This document shows positions 1-6,285 of a stretch of DNA of 10,602 nt, piece by piece. Position 1 is the first letter of the stretch. The number at the start of each line of letters is the position of its first letter. Below the pieces are notes generated by a model. The model saw only the letters and a program-made list of their open reading frames with translations. It made no database searches and was not told the origin of the DNA. Source of the stretch: Clostridia bacterium (lineage in GTDB: Bacteria; Bacillota; Clostridia; Oscillospirales; Acutalibacteraceae); assembly GCA_017631745.1 (NCBI GenBank), contig JAGBSR010000235.1:1-10602 (forward strand), written 5' to 3'. The position numbers and the translations under genes were made by a program.

Positions 1-707
1 ACTATGCAAGCGACGAGCCTCTCGCTGTTACTGCCGTTGCGGCTATCTTACAGCATAACACCTCGGGTATTATCTCTCTTGACTGTGAAAACCCCCGTGA
101 ACTTGAGGGCAAGAGATACTCCACCTGGGACAGCCCTACGGAAAAGGCTATGATTAAATATGTTATGGAAAAAGACGGCGGTGATTTCTCTGAAGTAGAG
201 CTTATTCCCAATGTCATCACCGATGAAGCTTCGGCTCTTAAGCACGGCGACACCGATGCAGTGTGGATTTACTATGCCTGGTCAGGTATAAATGCTGAGC
301 TCTCAGGTCTTGATTTTGAATATTTCGCATTCTCTGATATTGATAAGGTCTTAGATTTTTATACTCCCGTGATAATCGCCAACAATGATTTTCTTTCAGA
401 TAACGCCGAAGAAGCCAAAGCCTTCCTATCTGCTACAGCCAGGGGTTACGAGTACGCCATAGAAAACCCCGAGGAAGCCGCCGCCATTCTCATAGAGAGT
501 GACACTACAGGCTCTCTTACAGGCTCCGAAGAGCTAGTGACAGAAAGTCAGAAGTGGATAAGCAGTCAATATATTGCCGATGCTGAAAAGTGGGGCGTTA
601 TCGATTCTCAGCGTTGGGACAGCTTCTATAAGTGGCTCAGCGATGAGGGTCTGGTTGAAAAAGCAATTCCTGCCGGTATGGGCTTTACAAATGATTATCT
701 GTCATAA
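1..707 (+). CDS. ABC transporter substrate-binding protein, NMT1/THI5-like, 5'-truncated
   Basis: The C-terminal 234 residues of a solute-binding protein are visible. The frame is open from base 3 with no stop, so the start lies outside the window. The sequence fits the NMT1/THI5-like family (ThiY, SsuA, TauA), which binds pyrimidine thiamine precursors, sulfonates or similar solutes outside the membrane. Supporting landmarks are the aromatic hinge-like stretch VWIYYAWSG, the segment FYTPVIIANNDFL, the helix with ENPEEAAAIL, and the late QRWDSFYKWLSDEGLV near the C-terminus. The TAA stop overlaps the AAAGGA ribosome-binding site of the ATPase gene 11 bases downstream, so the two are co-transcribed. 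The permease is not in the window and is probably upstream. A role in hydroxymethylpyrimidine uptake is my preferred guess. The ligand cannot be fixed from this fragment. Confidence 0.85.
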   Translation, partial: YASDEPLAVTAVAAILQHNTSGIISLDCENPRELEGKRYSTWDSPTEKAMIKYVMEKDGGDFSEVELIPNVITDEASALKHGDTDAVWIYYAWSGINAELSGLDFEYFAFSDIDKVLDFYTPVIIANNDFLSDNAEEAKAFLSATARGYEYAIENPEEAAAILIESDTTGSLTGSEELVTESQKWISSQYIADAEKWGVIDSQRWDSFYKWLSDEGLVEKAIPAGMGFTNDYLS

Positions 708-718
708 AGGATGTTTTT

Positions 719-1465
719 ATGAAAAAATTAAAAGCTGAAAATATTACGGTCTCTTACGAGGGCGAAAATGTAATTGAAAATATTAATATACATCTGTGTG
801 ACGGCGAGATTGTCTCTCTCTTAGGCGTCAGCGGCAGCGGTAAAACAACTCTCTTCAACGCCCTTTCAGGCATCGCACCTCCCGATTGCGGCAGTGTACT
901 TTTAGACGGTGAGGATATAACAGGCAAAACGGGTAGGCTCAGCTATATGCTTCAGAAAGATTTGCTTCTGCCTTATTACACGGTGCTTGACAATGTGGCT
1001 CTGCCTCTTATTATAAGAGGCGAAAAGAAAAAAATTGCCCGTGAAAAGGCTCTCGAGCATTTCGCCTTCTTCGGACTTGAGGGTACTGAGAAAAAATATC
1101 CTCATCAGCTTTCTGGCGGCATGAGACAAAGAGCTGCCTTTCTTCGCACTTATCTTTCCTGTGAGGGCGTGGCACTTTTGGATGAGCCCTTCAGCGCCCT
1201 TGATGCCATCACAAAGTCTGCAGTACATCAGTGGTATCTCGATATTATGAAAGAGATAAAGCTTTCTTCTCTGATTGTAACCCACGACATTGACGAAGCT
1301 ATTCTTCTCTCAGACAGAATTTACATTCTTTCGGGAAAGCCCGGTAAAATCACCGATGAAATTGCTGTGAAGCTTCCCAGACCCCGTGATAACTCTATGG
1401 TTGCAACTGAGGATTTTCTTGGTCTGAAAAGAAAAATTATGGAAAAGATTGCTTTCTCAGCATAA
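719..1465 (+). CDS. ABC transporter ATP-binding protein, SsuB/TauB/ThiZ type
   Basis: A complete 248-residue nucleotide-binding subunit, normal length for importers of the nitrate/sulfonate/taurine/thiamine-precursor class. Walker A is GVSGSGKT (residues 36-43), the Q-loop glutamine is about residue 79, the signature LSGGM is 131-135, and Walker B VALLDEP (151-157) carries the catalytic Glu156. The D-loop SALD is 159-162 and the switch histidine is His189 in VTHDIDEA. It hydrolyses ATP at the cytoplasmic face to drive uptake of whatever the upstream binding protein captures. The start is supported by AAAGGA overlapping the upstream stop codon. A terminator follows 14 bases after the stop, so this is the last gene of the transporter operon and any permease must be encoded upstream or elsewhere. 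Confidence 0.95.
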   Translation: MKKLKAENITVSYEGENVIENINIHLCDGEIVSLLGVSGSGKTTLFNALSGIAPPDCGSVLLDGEDITGKTGRLSYMLQKDLLLPYYTVLDNVALPLIIRGEKKKIAREKALEHFAFFGLEGTEKKYPHQLSGGMRQRAAFLRTYLSCEGVALLDEPFSALDAITKSAVHQWYLDIMKEIKLSSLIVTHDIDEAILLSDRIYILSGKPGKITDEIAVKLPRPRDNSMVATEDFLGLKRKIMEKIAFSA

Positions 1466-1479
1466 CATTACCAATAACT

Positions 1480-1530
1480 TCACCCTTAAAATCTCTGTCT
1501 TACGGGCAAGATATTAAGGGTGATTTTTTT
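1480..1530 (+). terminator. Rho-independent terminator of the ABC transporter operon
   Basis: A perfect 10-bp inverted repeat, TCACCCTTAA (1480-1489) and TTAAGGGTGA (1514-1523), is followed by seven T (1524-1530). The 24-base loop is longer than usual. The descending arm AAGGGTGA also lies where the Shine-Dalgarno of the next small reading frame would be (ATG at 1531), so the hairpin may control that frame as well as end the transporter transcript. Confidence 0.8.
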
Positions 1531-1683
1531 ATGAAAGAGAAAAAGAAAAACAGCATAACCGCAAAAGACCCTTACCGTTTTGACCTGACGGGCGATTTTA
1601 TAAAAGACGGTCACTGCAAGATTTCTGCCGAAAAAAGCAGAATTGAAACTGAGCAGCGTATGAAAAAGGAGAGTAAGCAGTAA
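1531..1683 (+). CDS. small hypothetical protein, 50 residues
   Basis: This ATG-to-TAA frame encodes a 50-residue, strongly charged peptide beginning MKEKKKNSITAKDPYRFD and ending KKESKQ. It has many Lys and Glu, a single Cys, no membrane segment and no signal peptide. I do not recognise the family. The case for a real gene is an SD-like AGGGTGAT about eight bases before the ATG, which resembles the GGTGAT part of the anti-SD complement, and codon choices that look like its neighbours. Against it are its small size and the fact that the SD is one arm of the preceding terminator. It would be expressed only from terminator read-through or a local promoter, and I see no convincing promoter. A hairpin spans its stop codon and a structured repeat follows. 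Confidence 0.45.
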   Translation: MKEKKKNSITAKDPYRFDLTGDFIKDGHCKISAEKSRIETEQRMKKESKQ

Positions 1684-1697
1684 CTGCTTTTACTCTC
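1669..1697 (+). other. hairpin spanning the stop codon of the small gene
   Basis: GAGAGTAAGCAG (1669-1680) pairs with CTGC (1684-1687) and TTACTCTC (1690-1697), leaving a two-base TT bulge and a TAA loop that is the stop codon of the small frame. About 12 bp pair. There is no T-run after it, so it is not a standard terminator. It could protect the 3' end or be a decayed terminator. Confidence 0.55.
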
Positions 1698-1713
1698 TGC
1701 TGACGGGAGGGCA

Positions 1714-1796
1714 GGCGGCTCCACAAAAATCGCGGAGCGATTTTGCAGGGCGCGAAGCGCCCTGCCTGCCGAACTTCGTTCGGCAATGGAGCCGCC
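1714..1796 (+). repeat. cloverleaf inverted-repeat element, copy 1
   Basis: An 83-base GC-rich block folds as a four-way junction. The outer stem is GGCGGCTCCA (1714-1723) with TGGAGCCGCC (1787-1796), 10 of 10 paired. Inside are three consecutive perfect hairpins. Arm 1 is AAAATCGC/GCGATTTT (1726-1744, loop GGA). Arm 2 is GCAGGGCGC/GCGCCCTGC (1745-1765, loop GAA). Arm 3 is TGCCGAAC/GTTCGGCA (1767-1785, loop TTC). Only four bases (1724-1725, 1766, 1786) lie outside stems and loops. It sits between the small gene and the convergent minus-strand gene. A second copy with the same architecture, inverted, lies at 8914-8990. I do not recognise a named repeat family. It may be a mobile miniature element or a structured RNA. 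Reading frames crossing it look like artefacts. Confidence 0.85.
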
Positions 1797-1812
1797 CACC
1801 AACCTTACCGAC

Positions 1813-1839
1813 AAAAAATCCGCCCCCGGAAGGAGCGGA
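1813..1839 (-). terminator. Rho-independent terminator of the interrupted minus-strand gene
   Basis: Read on the minus strand, TCCGCTCC pairs with GGGGCGGA (1819-1839, one T-G wobble, 5-base loop) and is followed by six T (plus-strand A-run 1813-1818). It begins seven bases after the TGA at 1846-1848. Its place after the downstream half of the broken gene supports both halves belonging to one original transcription unit. Confidence 0.8.
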
Positions 1840-1845
1840 CCCTAA

Positions 1846-2781
1846 TCAGTAGTCAATTACATATTCACTTTCAAATGTCATACCGAAAACCGCATTCATC
1901 TGTGTGAGTCTCTGAGTTGTCATAGTAAGTGCCATAGGCTGAATGTATTTTATATAGGTAAGGTTGCCACTGTTTTTGTCTACGGTGCAGATTATTTCAC
2001 AGTCATAATATTCTGTACTGCAGGTCTTCACTATATCAACAAGCTCCTGAACTTTCCCGAGATTTACCTCTTCCATTACCGAGCATACTCCCGTATATTT
2101 TTACGGGTCCTTACAGTAAAGAAGCTTCAGATGAATTTCATACTGTCCGTCTTTTTCACTGCATATTGCCTCACCTACATCGTCAGCTGTCAGCTTGCTT
2201 GACCAGGTCTGCCCCTCAACGGGGAAATTAGCCTGAATAAGCTCCTTATCGGTATACTCAACAGGGATATCATACTTTACCAACCAGGAATTCATAACTC
2301 TGAGTCCTGCAAGCCTCAGCACTCTCGGATAGTCGCTGACATTCTCATCCTCACGGCGGTCTACATAATTTCTTGTAACCTTTTTCGCGTTGGGCTTTAC
2401 CTTGTTTATACTGCTGTTAAACAGCTCCACGATTTCTTTTTTTGTATCGGGTGTAACATCTTTTGTGGTAGGCTCTGTTGTTGTGAGAGTGGTTGTTACT
2501 TCGGTGGTTGTTTCTTCGGTTGTGGGCTGAGTTGCTGATGGCAATGTTGTTGCAGGCAGAGTGGTATCGCTTACTGTGGGCAAGGTCGTGGAAGAGTCGG
2601 TCTGCAGTGTGTTTTCATACTGAACATTGGTCAGCGAGCCGATAATATTACCGAGAATAAACAGACCGATTATAAGAGCGATGCCCTTAACGGCAACGGG
2701 GAATATGTTTTTCTGAGGCTCTTTTTTCTCAGGTATGTCAATATTCACCTCTTCGATAGGGTTATTATCTGTATTATACAT
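1846..2781 (-). pseudogene. membrane-anchored Thr-linker extracellular protein, interrupted by an in-frame TAA
   Basis: The gene starts at ATG 2781, preceded by AAAGGA nine bases upstream. A longer GTG start at 2823 is rejected because it would place the promoter -10 inside the gene. Residues 1-226 comprise a short acidic cytoplasmic head, one hydrophobic segment (about 28-50), a Thr/Pro-rich linker (about 60-111) and a folded domain from about 114. A TAA at 2101-2103 then stops translation. The same frame continues for 8 codons to a Met at 2076 and a further 76 residues, ending at TGA 1846-1848. The part after the stop resembles the C-terminus of the divergent gene's product (DKxGxLxxI-type strand, then a final acidic/aromatic strand). 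The domain is therefore split by a single nonsense codon. Alternatives are a base-call error, two separate proteins through reinitiation, or read-through. The downstream ATG has only a weak GGGAG upstream. The function is unknown; a surface or envelope protein is inferred. Confidence 0.7.
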
Positions 2782-2811
2782 CTGTATCAATCCTTTGATT
2801 TCGTTTTTATT

Positions 2812-2840
2812 ATTATAGTACACTGCCGTGATTTTCTCAA
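2812..2840 (-). promoter_or_regulatory. sigma-A promoter for the interrupted minus-strand gene
   Basis: On the minus strand, TTGAGA (2835-2840) is separated by 17 bases from a perfect TATAAT (2812-2817). The predicted transcription start is near 2805, giving a short leader before the AAAGGA site and ATG at 2781. It excludes the GTG at 2823 as the start. About 105 AT-rich bases separate it from the divergent promoter at 2946. They include a small palindrome, TATGCATA (2876-2883), but no operator I can defend. Confidence 0.75.
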
Positions 2841-2945
2841 TAGATAAAATATAAAAATATTGATTTTCATATCAGTATGCATATAATTATTGTCTTCAGT
2901 CCGCCAAAATCTTGTAGATAGAAAAATTTTAAAAATACCGTTTTA

Positions 2946-2974
2946 TTGACAAAGAAGAATTTAAATAATATAAT
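2946..2974 (+). promoter_or_regulatory. consensus sigma-A promoter for the secreted protein gene
   Basis: A perfect TTGACA (2946-2951), a 17-base spacer and a perfect TATAAT (2969-2974). The expected start of transcription is near 2981, leaving a leader of about 44 bases before ATG 3025. Full consensus predicts high basal expression unless repressed. Confidence 0.88.
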
Positions 2975-3024
2975 ATGGACAGATGTATATTATATATGCG
3001 AAAATATGAAAAGGAGAAAATCAA

Positions 3025-3933
3025 ATGAAAAATACAGGCAAAAAATTTTTATCATTAATTTTGGTGCTGACCATGGTTTTTGCTATGAGCAGTATACCTG
3101 CTTCTGCGGTTAATGTCTATGAAGAAAACGAATACAAAGGTCTAAAAGAGGTTTATGATTACGGCAACAAGGAAGACAAAAACTTCTTTGAAAAAATCTC
3201 GGATACTTTCCATTGGTACATAGCACGACTTTTTGTGCTTTTTGAAGCTGATTGCCCTATCTGCGGTGAGCATTTTGTAATCCCCGGCATTGAAAGTGAT
3301 GTTGTGGTTTATTACAACCAGGCTATCAATTCACTAAAAAACTATAAGGGTACTGTCTATATGACAAAGAAGACAACAACAAATGTTCAGATTTCTGAGC
3401 CCGTGCCTCAAGCTGTTAAAAACATACTCATCAGCATTGCTGATAGTCTTTCAGGCACAAGCCAAATCTCTTATACCTTCTTCGGCGGTGCAGATTTAAA
3501 CGGCGTGAAAATAACAGATGTTGTGCAGCCTCTTGGCAGAGAATCCTGCCTTACTGCTGAAGGTGTAAAAAGCTCATTTGCAAGAATGTCGGATAACGCA
3601 GGCGGGATTGAATCAATCATCATAAGCGTTGTTGAAGAGTCTACTGTCTATGATGGCACAGTTGTACAGAATCCCGTACATAATATGTGTATTATCGACC
3701 CCTTAAATCCTGCGACTCTTGAAATAAGACCGGTAAGTATTATAAATGCTATGATAAATTATCCCGAAACCGTTGCAGGCATTACCTTTGATAAAAAAGG
3801 AAGAGTAGACAGCATTGATATACGCCTGCCTATTGAAGTAGATTTTACATGCAGAATTTCTTCTCTTATCGCGGTTACTGCAGCTTGCGAGGCAGAGATA
3901 ATTGAAGAGTATGATTTTACTTATATTTCATAA
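3025..3933 (+). CDS. secreted hypothetical protein, paralogue of the divergent gene
   Basis: A complete 302-residue protein with a strong start (AAAAGGAGAA about eight bases before the ATG). The N-terminus is a signal peptide: Lys-rich head, hydrophobic core LSLILVLTMVFAM, and a likely cleavage after ASA (residue 28). Residues about 53-75 form an aromatic, partly amphipathic helix (FFEKI to VLFEAD), followed by a CPIC pair (Cys77, Cys80). The main domain starts near residue 91 with VVYYNQAINSLK. It includes LTAEGVKSS in the middle and a late stretch DKKGRVDSIDIRLPIEVDF. These three landmarks align in order with VELFNSSINKVK, LTADDVGEA and DKNSGNLTYIKYIQPM in the divergent gene, so the two appear homologous. 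I do not recognise a named function. It has its own consensus promoter and terminator, so it is monocistronic. Confidence 0.85.
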   Translation: MKNTGKKFLSLILVLTMVFAMSSIPASAVNVYEENEYKGLKEVYDYGNKEDKNFFEKISDTFHWYIARLFVLFEADCPICGEHFVIPGIESDVVVYYNQAINSLKNYKGTVYMTKKTTTNVQISEPVPQAVKNILISIADSLSGTSQISYTFFGGADLNGVKITDVVQPLGRESCLTAEGVKSSFARMSDNAGGIESIIISVVEESTVYDGTVVQNPVHNMCIIDPLNPATLEIRPVSIINAMINYPETVAGITFDKKGRVDSIDIRLPIEVDFTCRISSLIAVTAACEAEIIEEYDFTYIS

Positions 3934-3956
3934 GCTATAACAAAACATCTCAATCA

Positions 3957-3985
3957 AAACGGCGGATAAAACCTGCCGTTTTTTT
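3957..3985 (+). terminator. Rho-independent terminator of the secreted protein gene
   Basis: AAACGGC (3957-3963) pairs with GCCGTTT (3975-3981), with GG/CC (3964-3965, 3972-3973) extending the stem past a one-base T bulge. The T-run continues to 3985. It lies 23 bases after the TAA at 3931-3933. Confidence 0.85.
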
Positions 3986-4045
3986 CATTGACTCAATCGC
4001 GTACAAAAAATTTTTTCTCAATATGTGGTAAATGGCTTTTTCTTG

Positions 4046-4054
4046 TGCTATAAT
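4046..4054 (+). promoter_or_regulatory. extended -10 promoter of the membrane protein-murE-femX operon
   Basis: TGCTATAAT is an extended -10 element (TG-N-TATAAT) with a perfect hexamer at 4049-4054. No good -35 hexamer is seen 17 bases upstream, as is usual for extended -10 promoters. Transcription should start near 4061, about 25 bases before ATG 4086. No other promoter is evident before the two overlapping downstream genes. Confidence 0.65.
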
Positions 4055-4085
4055 GATTTTGTATGCACTTGAAAGGACTAATAAT

Positions 4086-4814
4086 ATGAAAAAACTTAAT
4101 CGTATAAAGCCTCTGGGCAAGGGTCATCAGATAACCTGGTGGGTATGCAGATTTCTGCTTTTTGTCTGGGGCGTATGGGGTATGATGCACGGCTATACCT
4201 CGGAATTCATACAAGCTGTCTTTGCTATAATATTCACCCACCTGTGGGATATGTTTCAGCTTTTCGGAGGCAGAAGCTTTATAACAAAATACCCTGCCTA
4301 TATGCAGACTATGCTCAACTGCTTCATCTGCTTCGGCTGTGTGGTGGGAACAACTCTTAATACAAGAACCGACTTTACAGGTATCGACTTGCCTGAGCAT
4401 ATGTTTGCAGGTTATCTCGCCTGCACAGGTGCTTTTGTGCTGTCTGAGATTATGCAAGGGGAAAAACAACCTATTAAGATTTCCGTTCAGGCGCTGTTTT
4501 CTCTGGGCTTTTCCGTGTCGATACTTGTGGGCTGGGAATTTTACGAGTTTACTATGGACAGACTTTACGGCTTTACTATGCAGCACGGTCAGGCGCCCTA
4601 CAGCTACGGTCTTACAGATACAATGATAGACCTTATTGTGGGCACTGTCGGCGGACTTGTAGCTATGTTTATTGAAGCCTTCAGACGAGTCGGCATCATC
4701 GGCGGTAAGGACCGCCATATAAGAAGAGAAAAATATAAGGCTGAAAGAGCCCAAGTAAAGAAAGAAAAAATGCGTCATAAAGCTCTGGAAGAGGGCTCGT
4801 TGGGAGAGGTATAA
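4086..4814 (+). CDS. six-helix membrane protein, YjdF/DUF2238-like
   Basis: A 242-residue integral membrane protein. ATG 4086 is chosen because AAAGGA lies eight bases upstream; the ATG at 4032 precedes the -10 element and cannot be used. About six hydrophobic segments are visible (roughly 18-36, 40-60, 73-90, 105-122, 132-150 and 178-197), followed by a strongly basic cytoplasmic tail (200-242). The motif WEFYEFTMD (150-158) and the later GLTDTMIDLIVGTVGG (175-190) match my recollection of the conserved acidic motifs of the YjdF/DUF2238 family, whose function is unknown. The stop is one base from the murE start, so the genes are translationally linked. This context suggests an envelope-related role, which is inference only. 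Confidence 0.8.
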   Translation: MKKLNRIKPLGKGHQITWWVCRFLLFVWGVWGMMHGYTSEFIQAVFAIIFTHLWDMFQLFGGRSFITKYPAYMQTMLNCFICFGCVVGTTLNTRTDFTGIDLPEHMFAGYLACTGAFVLSEIMQGEKQPIKISVQALFSLGFSVSILVGWEFYEFTMDRLYGFTMQHGQAPYSYGLTDTMIDLIVGTVGGLVAMFIEAFRRVGIIGGKDRHIRREKYKAERAQVKKEKMRHKALEEGSLGEV

Positions 4815-4815
4815 A

Positions 4816-6285
4816 ATGAAGCTTTCCGAAATATTAAAAGGTCTCAGTTACACTTGCAGTAATTTCACTGACTGTGAGATAAATGATATTGCCTACGATT
4901 CCCGCAAATGCGGCGAGGGCATTCTCTTTGTGTGCCTTGTGAGTGCTTTTACAGACGGACATAAATATATACAGTCAGCTTATGAAAAGGGCTCGAGAGT
5001 TTTCCTTTGTGAAAAAGAGGTTGATTTGCCCGAGGATGCGGTTGTTATTATCTCCGACAACACCCGAAGCGCACTTGCAAAAATAAGCTGCAACTTCTTC
5101 CATTACCCCTCAAGAGACATCAAGGTTATCGGTATAACAGGTACCAAAGGAAAAACAACCACTGCTCATATAGTCAAGTTTCTTCTTGAAGCAGGCGGTA
5201 TCAGAACAGGCATTATCGGCACTGTGGGCTCATTTTACGGCGACACAGTAATTCCTACTGTCAACACCACTCCCGAATCCTATGAGCTTCAGAAAACCTT
5301 GCGTATTATGGCTGACGGTGGCTGTCAGGCTGTTGTTATGGAGGTTTCCTCTCTCGGACTCAAGCACCACCGCGTTGAGGGTACCGAGTTTTATTGCGGT
5401 GTGTTTACAAATCTTTTCCCCGACCACATCGGCACCAACGAACACGACAGCTTTGAGGAATATGCCTATTGGAAAACTCAGCTTTTCCCTATGTGCAAAA
5501 AGGCAATCGTAAATATCGACGACCCCTTCAGCAATGAAGTACTCGACCACTGCACTGATGAAATCATCACCTACGGCTATGACAACAGAGCTGATTACAT
5601 TCTCCAAAACTGTGAAAAGGTCAAGCTCGGCAACATTTTAGGTGTGGCCTTTGATGTTAAAGCAAGAGGCGTCGATAAAAAGTACACCATTGCTCTGCCC
5701 GGCGAAATCAACGCCCACAACTCCCTTATTGCTCTTGCACTTGGCGATATGTTCGGTGTTTGCCAAGCGGACTCTGCCGAGGGCTTAAAGCAGGTATTTG
5801 TCAAGGGCAGATGTGAAATCTTAAAGGATACCGACGATATAACCGTTATCATTGACTATGCTCACAACGGCGTAAGCCTCAAGAGCATTATCGACACAGC
5901 AAGAGCTTATGAGCATAACCGTATCATTACTCTTTTCGGCAGTGTAGGCGGAAGAACCGAGTGCCGCCGTGAGGAGCTCGGCAGTGTCTCGGGTTATATG
6001 AGCGACTTTACTGTTATCACCAGTGACGACCCTGACTTTGAAGACCCAAGGTCAATCTGTGAGGAAATTGCATCTCACTGTAAAAAAGCAGGAGGCAAAT
6101 ATGTCATCATCCCCGACAGAAGCGAAGCTGTAAACTATGCTGTTAAAATGGCGCAAAGCGGCGATATTCTCATCCTCGCCGGCAAGGGTCACGAAGAATA
6201 TATGAAAATTAAAGGCGAGAAAGTTCCCTTTAACGAAAGAGAAGAAGTCATAAGGGCTTTCAGAGAAAAGAAAGAGGGTAAATAA
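4816..6285 (+). CDS. murE: UDP-N-acetylmuramyl-tripeptide synthetase (MurE family)
   Basis: This 489-residue cytoplasmic Mur ligase is of normal MurE length. It uses ATP to add the third residue to UDP-MurNAc-L-Ala-D-Glu. The N-terminal domain with SR(K)CGEG..FVC binds the UDP-sugar. The central domain has the P-loop GTKGKTTT (109-116), NTTPES (150-155), VMEVSSLGL (174-182), TNLFPDHIG (198-206) and the probable carbamylated Lys220 in YAYWKTQLF. The C-terminal domain has GRCEIL (331-336), DYAHNG (347-352) and AGKGHE (455-460). The specificity loop is SDDPDFEDP (403-411). Meso-DAP enzymes usually have DNPR here, so the Arg that reads the DAP carboxylate is replaced by Asp. L-Lys or another diamino acid is therefore more likely. 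It is preceded by GGGAGAGG and followed without a gap by a FemABX gene. It could be a second, non-dcw MurE paralogue. Confidence 0.92.
   Translation: MKLSEILKGLSYTCSNFTDCEINDIAYDSRKCGEGILFVCLVSAFTDGHKYIQSAYEKGSRVFLCEKEVDLPEDAVVIISDNTRSALAKISCNFFHYPSRDIKVIGITGTKGKTTTAHIVKFLLEAGGIRTGIIGTVGSFYGDTVIPTVNTTPESYELQKTLRIMADGGCQAVVMEVSSLGLKHHRVEGTEFYCGVFTNLFPDHIGTNEHDSFEEYAYWKTQLFPMCKKAIVNIDDPFSNEVLDHCTDEIITYGYDNRADYILQNCEKVKLGNILGVAFDVKARGVDKKYTIALPGEINAHNSLIALALGDMFGVCQADSAEGLKQVFVKGRCEILKDTDDITVIIDYAHNGVSLKSIIDTARAYEHNRIITLFGSVGGRTECRREELGSVSGYMSDFTVITSDDPDFEDPRSICEEIASHCKKAGGKYVIIPDRSEAVNYAVKMAQSGDILILAGKGHEEYMKIKGEKVPFNEREEVIRAFREKKEGK

Noticed and set aside
1714..1796. tRNA or CRISPR interpretation of the cloverleaf block
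   Set aside because: It lacks the T-loop GTTCRA and acceptor CCA features and the arm sizes do not fit tRNA. There are no direct repeats with spacers.
1598..1814. Minus-strand short frames across the small gene and the cloverleaf
   Set aside because: They are produced by the perfect inverted repeats of the element and have no ribosome-binding site.
2101..2103. Recoding (selenocysteine or pyrrolysine) at the in-frame stop
   Set aside because: The codon is TAA, not TGA or TAG, and no adjacent recoding structure is evident.
2782..2823. GTG start at 2823 extending the interrupted minus-strand gene by 14 codons
   Set aside because: No Shine-Dalgarno precedes it and the TATAAT -10 element lies inside this extension. 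The ATG at 2781 has AAAGGA at proper spacing.
2841..2945. Possible operator (TATGCATA and TGAT/ATCA half-sites) between the divergent promoters
   Set aside because: The palindromes are short, AT-rich and not repeated, so chance is sufficient to explain them.
4032..4085. Upstream ATG at 4032 extending the YjdF-like protein by 18 residues
   Set aside because: The extended -10 element at 4046-4054 lies within it, and only ATG 4086 has an AAAGGA site.
3993..4778. Long open frame (261 codons) on the minus strand opposite the YjdF-like gene
   Set aside because: It mirrors the real gene's codons, its product is Lys/His/Ser-rich with no recognisable domain, and the plus-strand protein has clear membrane segments, RBS and operon context.
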